DNA from: Daedaleopsis sinensis
Taxonomy: Eukaryota; Basidiomycota; Agaricomycetes; Polyporales; Polyporaceae
NCBI GenBank assembly: GCA_033807695.1
Contig: CM066311.1
Span: forward strand, 930,001 to 994,000
DNA: 64,000 nucleotides
Direction: 5' to 3'
Below are positions 58,805 to 64,000 of the stretch, in pieces (the first letter of the stretch is position 1; every line of letters begins with the position of its first letter). The translations under genes and the position numbers were made by a program. The notes under the pieces were generated by a model. It was not told the origin of the DNA, searched no databases, and worked only from the letters and a program-made list of their open reading frames with translations.

Positions 58805-60370
58805 TCAACTTAAGGACCGAGCATCTATGTCAACTTGATCAACCAGTCCACGCATTCTCTCAACGAGGTCCTCCCACACAGCGTTTTCGGGAAGGACTGG
58901 CTCCTTGCTGGAAGTTGACCATATCGCCGTGAACGACTCCAGCGGCCGGGCGCCCCTCTCAGCGCGAGCGGTAGCGCAGGCGACCAGCGACCGGGCGATA
59001 CTATGCAGGACCTTGTTTTGGCGCGTATAAAGCGTGACATGTATGGACCGCAGGGCCGGACACAGCAGTTCCTGTCTGTCCTCGGGGTGGCCGGGGCCGA
59101 GAGGGGTGAGTGCGCAGAACATCCTCGACACGTCGCAGGCCGCATGCGTGATCGTGATGCTCCGCAGCGTCGGGTACGCCCGGAGAACGGCCGCCCACTT
59201 GGGCAGGGAGTACGTGCCGCGGATCGACGAGAACGTGAGGTGCGTGAGGCGGTCGGACGGACAGAGGGGCACGAAGTCGCCAAACCGAGGCCAGTGAACC
59301 CACGGAAGGCGAAGAGGGCGGAGTAAGATCTTGAATCGAAGAGGTGCACGAGTCCCTTCCGGGTCGGCGGGTGTCCAAACGTCGAAATGGCCGTCGTCGC
59401 TGCATACGGTCATCGCGGTGGCGTTTTCGAGCCTTCGGCGGATGCAAGGACCCATGGCGTCTGAGATTGCTGCATGGCTAGATTCATACCTCCCCTCCCG
59501 TATACTGGCTGGGAAACCCACAATGTAGACGTTGACGACGCACATCATGGGGAAGGAGAGGAGCCTGTTGACAGAAGACAGTACGTTGAAGGTGTTCTGA
59601 ATGGTGTATGTCCGCAAATAAGGAAGATGAACCGAAGCGTCTGCATCGCGCAATTCGGATGCAGATATGTTGCGGGGTGCAAATCCCGACAGGTCAAGGG
59701 TCTCGAGACGGTGGATGGATTTCAGAATTGCGACGAGGTCTGCAAGCGCGAGCTGATGGTGTGAACAGCAATTGCGGTGGAGCCCAAGAGATTGGAGGTG
59801 TTCATAGATGGAGGGATCTTTCGGAATAGACACATCACTTAATTTGAGAGTGTGTAGCCGGAGATATGACATGGGGATGGAATGCTCGTCGAGGGTTGGC
59901 CACCGGACTTCAGACACCTCGAACCTCTCTAGGAGAGGTAGCGCGAGACGGAAGAGCGCGAGAAGGGGTGCGCAGACGGCGTCCCCTTTGACGCGGAGAA
60001 TGCGGACCCGGTGTGCGTTGTCAGGTTGGGAGAGCAGAGGGAGCAGTTCTGCAAACGTCTCTTCGGGTAGCATGTAGAGGAAGATATCCAGGGGGGCTTG
60101 ACCAGAGCGTTCTAGGCAGAGCAGAAGCCACTCAATGGGGACTGTGCGGTATGCGCGAATGTTCTTCCACAGACTGGCAGTGGAACACGCGAGGGCATTC
60201 CATTTCCTGCATACGAGTCGCAGCCGTGGCCAACGCGTTGAGACAGCCGTGTCATCTGCGGGCTCAGCGACGATGGTGATTATATCGACTATAAGCTCGG
60301 GTGGAAGATCCTGGACGGAAGTTACATGCGACTCGGACACCTCAAGCGGCGCCACTTCAGGACACTGCAT
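58805..60370 (-). CDS. F-box protein, intronless, 521 aa (F-box D)
   Basis: Open frame starting MQCPEVAPLEVSE, with F-box DLPPELIVDIITIVAEP and LRLVCRKWNALACSTASLW (residues about 20-62). It shares the family pattern with the F-box proteins at 29,714 and 56,283 (PIEWLLLCLERSGQAPL, MLPEETFAELLPLLSQP, LHTLKLSDVSIPKDPS, HRLETLDLSGFAP, PSDRLTHLTF), but is clearly more diverged than those two are from each other. The C-terminal LVDQVDID segment is intact, unlike in 56,283. Likely Skp1-binding substrate adaptor; target unknown. Confidence 0.9.
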   Translation of the reverse strand: MQCPEVAPLEVSESHVTSVQDLPPELIVDIITIVAEPADDTAVSTRWPRLRLVCRKWNALACSTASLWKNIRAYRTVPIEWLLLCLERSGQAPLDIFLYMLPEETFAELLPLLSQPDNAHRVRILRVKGDAVCAPLLALFRLALPLLERFEVSEVRWPTLDEHSIPMSYLRLHTLKLSDVSIPKDPSIYEHLQSLGLHRNCCSHHQLALADLVAILKSIHRLETLDLSGFAPRNISASELRDADASVHLPYLRTYTIQNTFNVLSSVNRLLSFPMMCVVNVYIVGFPASIREGRYESSHAAISDAMGPCIRRRLENATAMTVCSDDGHFDVWTPADPEGTRAPLRFKILLRPLRLPWVHWPRFGDFVPLCPSDRLTHLTFSSIRGTYSLPKWAAVLRAYPTLRSITITHAACDVSRMFCALTPLGPGHPEDRQELLCPALRSIHVTLYTRQNKVLHSIARSLVACATARAERGARPLESFTAIWSTSSKEPVLPENAVWEDLVERMRGLVDQVDIDARSLS

Positions 60371-61002
60371 ATCGACGTCGTCCTAAAACAATAAGTGAGT
60401 ATCAGTGTCAGCGGCGTATGCATATACGGAGGCACATAGACATTACCGAAGTTGTGACGGTATGAGGAGCGTGGATGAAGAGATGTAGTATGCTCACCAG
60501 TAGACGGTGGCCGGTAGATATCAGTATAAATGTGCTCGAGGCTGGACTACTCCTGTGCGAGTTGATAGTCGACGGCCATGCGCAAAGTCTTTCTACCCAC
60601 ACCCTGGCACTAGTAAGGACACGTTAATTAGAGGAGCCGCCGCTGGGGCCCGATGGCATCGATGTCGCCGGATGACTCACGAATTCAGTTATTCAACGTT
60701 CAACAGCGACCAACAGTCACAGATTGATGGAGCACCTTGAGTAGCTTGAGGGGATCCAAGCGTGGTATTGCGGTGAAGTCAGTAGCTCAGTTCCCAGCAG
60801 TGAGTCAGTTCCGGTCACCGACAGTAGTGGTGATACTTAGTTGTTGTGAAAGAGTACGACTGCCATTGCCACGCCACACATGATGCAGTCTCCCGGGCCA
60901 AACGGGGTAATCTAAGCGCCTGTGATAGAGTTCTACTCCAAACTTGACAACAGCAACTTGGACTGCGGCCGAGTGAGGGTGAGTGTAAATGACCCGCAAA
61001 CC
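60371..61002. other. Intergenic spacer
   Basis: About 630 bases between the start of an F-box gene and the 3' end of the coiled-coil gene. Nothing recognisable as a gene, RNA or repeat. Confidence 0.5.
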
Positions 61003-63396
61003 TCATATATGCGCGCCAGAGATCATCCCGACTTCCGCTATGAGCCGCTCGATGTCCGCAACGAGGATGCGGCCCACGTCCGTCTTATTCGCCTTCCTCT
61101 CCAGCAGCTGCTTCAGCCGCGTGGCGAGGTCCGTTTCTTCCCCAGCTCGTGTCTCTGTACAACGAGACATAATGCATAGACAACAAAGATCAAACCCACA
61201 GCAACAAGACGGTCAACGGAGATCGTAAACCGTGATAATGGGCAGCAGCGTACCGATGAGTGCGTGATGTTCCTCCATCCTCGCTTGGTCTGGAGATGCG
61301 AGTGTACTCGCGCGTTCAAGGAAGGACTCGGAGCGTTGAGCTGGAGCAAGACAATAGAAAATAAACATATGTAGGAATGCTAGTGACAACGGCATGAAAC
61401 GTACCTCTGACAACGGCCTCTCTTACGGCGCCCAGCGTCGCTGAGAACGCCTGTCAGACCGCGGTCTGTCAGTGACCAGACGTACCGCGCGAACGCTGCA
61501 TGAACGCACCCGTCCTCCTCCCGTGCCTACCACGTCCTGCGAACTCGAGCGACCAGCCGGCCGGTCAGATCTAGCGCGATCGACGACAGAGAGACGCAAG
61601 ACGTCGCCGTGTCCCTGTGCGCCGGCTGCTTCCGCTTGTAGCCCGTCGCGCAGCGCAGGGGCGGTTTCTTGCGCGAAGTGGGCGACCTGCACCCAACACA
61701 ACAGGCATCGCTCAGCCTAAGCGGGGGACGAGCCGGTCGAGTTGCAGGACTGCGCACGTACCTCCTGCAAGGCCCCTGCGGATGCGAGCGCGAGCGCGGC
61801 TGAGCGGTCGGCGAGCTGCTGCAACGCGAGCTCCTTGTCTGCCTGTGAAGGGGGGAGGGGGAAAGGGGGCGATATTATCTCACTGTGATCTCGACAGCAA
61901 AACGGAGCGTAGACGGACTGACCACACTCTGCGAGAGGCTTCGGAGATCGGCATCGGCGCGCTCGTCTGCTTGTCCTGGGGGCAAAGGGGACTGGTACTG
62001 GGTATGCAAGCGGGCCTGTGTCTGTGCCGAGGACCGCAGTCGCTCGCTACAGAGTGTACATGGTGAGGTGGTGAGTGCGGCGTGCTGAGGACACAGAAGT
62101 AATAGAGGCTCTCACAATGTTGATACTACCTCCGTGTCTTCCTCCGGTTCCTGCATGGCGCGAGCAACGGAGTGGAGGAGGCGACGTTCCGCGTCCGCTC
62201 TTGAGTGCGAGTCGCCGTGTTCCCGCGTCTTCGAGGACAATTTGGAGAGGTGGAGTTGATGTGCTTGAAGTGCCTGTGCGGCTGATGAGCAGTGTGATTG
62301 AGGCTCATGCAAACATGATTCGTCTAACCGCCAAGGTATCGCGCGTATACTCTGCTCGGATACGATGGTTTGGGAGATTCAGGGTTAGGACAGCCGAAGA
62401 TGGTGGCTCTTCGACCTGGCAACCGTCAGATACAAGGGCATCGTCTGTGAATGGTGCAGGGACAAACCTTGTTGTGGGCGGCCGTCTTCTTGCTACGTGA
62501 AACGTCAATAAGCTGAGCGACGCAAACACAAAAAGCTGCCGCTCCCTACTTGAGTGCGTCAAGCAGTACGGAGATCTCAGCCAGCCGTTGGATGCGTATA
62601 TTCTGTTTACGCTCAAGGATCTCAAGAAGTAACTCGGTGAGCCTCTTGTCGTCGAGAACGTCCACGAGTCGACGCTCTTCGTTCTCTGTTGAGTCAGAAT
62701 GAGCAGCCAATCGATGTCAATTGTCCACAGAACGTTTACCAAGATCGCATAGAGCTCGCATGTGTTCATCGCGAGCACCCTGCGCACCGTCTAAATCGAT
62801 GCTGGCTCGTTTGAGACGAGACTCTGCTCGTTGAACATGAGTGAACAGAGGATCGACATCCTCATTCGATGGCGGTCTCTGCTGGCGAGAGGACTGACGA
62901 TCCCTGATGTACGCAACAGTCACAGCGTTAGCAAAGTTGGTTCGGGGACTAGTTTTCACGCTTACTGCTGGATTGTGGCTCTGAAAGCAGTGGCTTTACC
63001 TCGGCCGACGACACTGCGAGCGACGAAGTCGATGATCTCGGCGAGAGTCCCCTTGTAGAGTCTGGAAAGATCTTCGTCGCTCAGATCAGGAGCTTGGACG
63101 TCTTTGAGAATCGATTTGAGTTGCTCCCTCGATGACGCTGGGTAGGTGCGATGTTCGACAGTGCCACTGCCACTGTAACCACCATGAATGTTCAAGTCAG
63201 AGTCGGACGGCGTCCGGGGTAGAAACATTGTCGAGCTTGTCACCTCATTGGATCTGGCTGGGATAATGTCTGCTGCTGGCTTTGTTTTGTAGTATTCGGT
63301 TATTGTGCTCTTCGTCGGTGTGTTCGATGACGGTTGTCCACAAGGTCCCGGACACTTTGGCGCTCCAAACCGGACCGAATTCAGCTGATTTCTCAT
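61003..63396 (-). CDS. Coiled-coil protein of unknown function, 12 exons, about 555 aa
   Basis: Exons: 62,966-63,413 (coding from the ATG at 63,396), 62,740-62,903, 62,550-62,685, 62,468-62,492 (25 bases), 62,329-62,415, 62,116-62,273, 61,923-62,046, 61,762-61,842, 61,510-61,686, 61,405-61,450, 61,254-61,340 and 61,003-61,154. Every junction keeps phase. The N terminus is polar, then an acidic helical segment (LSDEDLSRLYKGTLAEIIDF). Heptad-rich helices follow (VQRAESRL, KRLTELLLEILERKQN, ADKELALQQLADRSAA, FLERASTL) up to TDVGRILVADIERLIAEVG. No catalytic motif is visible. The pattern resembles spindle, centrosome or kinetochore coiled-coil subunits, but I cannot name one. The end of the exon at 61,510 is the least certain junction. 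The open frame continues upstream of the ATG to 63,413, so an extra 5' exon ending at 63,490 is possible. Confidence 0.7.
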
Positions 63397-63413
63397 AGGC
63401 GCCACCACTCTGC

Positions 63414-64000
63414 CTACATAAGCGCTTACAAGGAGGAATGGCTTAAGTGGGACAGTCGACAATGATTGAGCGACATGTGTGTCTCTCACCTTCCAGGGTG
63501 CATGAGAGCTTTAAAGTAGACGATGTCTGAAGATGTGCGGTAGGCAAAGTCCAGAGATGCGTAGTTTGGCTGGGAGTATACTTTGCCTGATTAAGACGGT
63601 GGTACGCTAACGTCCGCGCCAAGAGAATCAGCTTGGACTGGAAGCTACACCTCGGATATGCACGCATTCTGCTGTCTCTCGAGACCTGCACGAGCTGCCA
63701 GCGACCTGGGGAGACCGGACGTGCGCAGCTCTCGTATTTTTGGGTCGTGCGAGGCCGGCGCGCGAAACGGTCGAAGATAGCGGGCTGCTACCGAGCCCGT
63801 CTTCTCATGCACCCACGCTTGCGTCTGTCGCACCTCTGTCGTACTTGGACACCCCCTCCTCTCCTCGCGACATCCCCTCCTCCTCTTCCCCACGACTCCC
63901 TCTTGCTACCTACGCTCATGGACTGACCCGTCTCGCTCGCTGCGTCCACAGAACAGGAGTGTACGACGAGCTACGACCATATCAACGACCATGGCCCTAG
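63414..64000. other. Right edge: likely 5' region of the coiled-coil gene and start of a plus-strand gene
   Basis: On the minus strand, an open stretch to a GTGAGA donor at 63,490 could be a further 5' exon of the coiled-coil gene. On the plus strand, 63,790-64,000 is strongly pyrimidine-rich, and an ATG lies at about 63,991 near the window end. This looks like a promoter and leader of a gene that continues outside. Neither can be settled here. Confidence 0.3.

Overview
The window is filamentous-fungal nuclear DNA, most likely from a mushroom-forming basidiomycete (Agaricomycetes). The genes are dense and broken by many spliceosomal introns of about 47-70 bases. These have GTRNGY donors, CTNAY branch points, and exons as short as 11-33 bases. 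Basidiomycete-typical families are present: expanded F-box proteins, tandem cytochrome P450s and an AA9 lytic polysaccharide monooxygenase. Species is not claimed.

Left part (1 to about 26,830): 2.6 near-identical tandem copies of a unit of about 10.3 kb (1-10,316; 10,317-20,554; 20,555 to about 26,664, then a more diverged tail to about 26,830). It is not rDNA, and I see no transposase, reverse transcriptase or helicase. Each full unit holds (a) a minus-strand gene fragment encoding two RRM RNA-binding domains, the second cut off; (b) a pair of inverted arms of about 0.63 kb; (c) an array in which a cassette of three exon-like and three intron-like segments, about 430 bases long, is repeated with all splice signals kept; and (d) a more AT-rich stretch of about 2.2 kb with no gene I recognise.

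Middle (27.1-47.3 kb): two divergent histone H2A/H2B pairs (27.1-28.9 and 45.8-47.3 kb) bracket two intronless F-box genes, a long gene with a C-terminal HECT-like E2-binding (UBE3D-type) domain, and two tandem 14-exon P450 genes. The histone pairs share intron positions and promoter motifs, including a palindrome and TTCAACAAA boxes.

Right part (47.4-64.0 kb): a D-galactonate dehydratase-type enolase-superfamily enzyme, a SET-domain protein, an SRm160-like PWI/RS splicing factor, an AA9 LPMO, two further F-box genes (one an inverted duplicate of the first, with a frameshifted C terminus), and a 12-exon coiled-coil protein of unknown function. Three small or broken candidate genes sit between them.

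The genes do not form a pathway. They are a mix of housekeeping functions (chromatin, splicing, ubiquitin) and accessory functions (P450, LPMO, sugar-acid catabolism, F-box expansion). All exon coordinates were derived by reading splice signals and checking frame, and may be off by one or two bases. For joined genes, start and end give the outer limits of the coding region.
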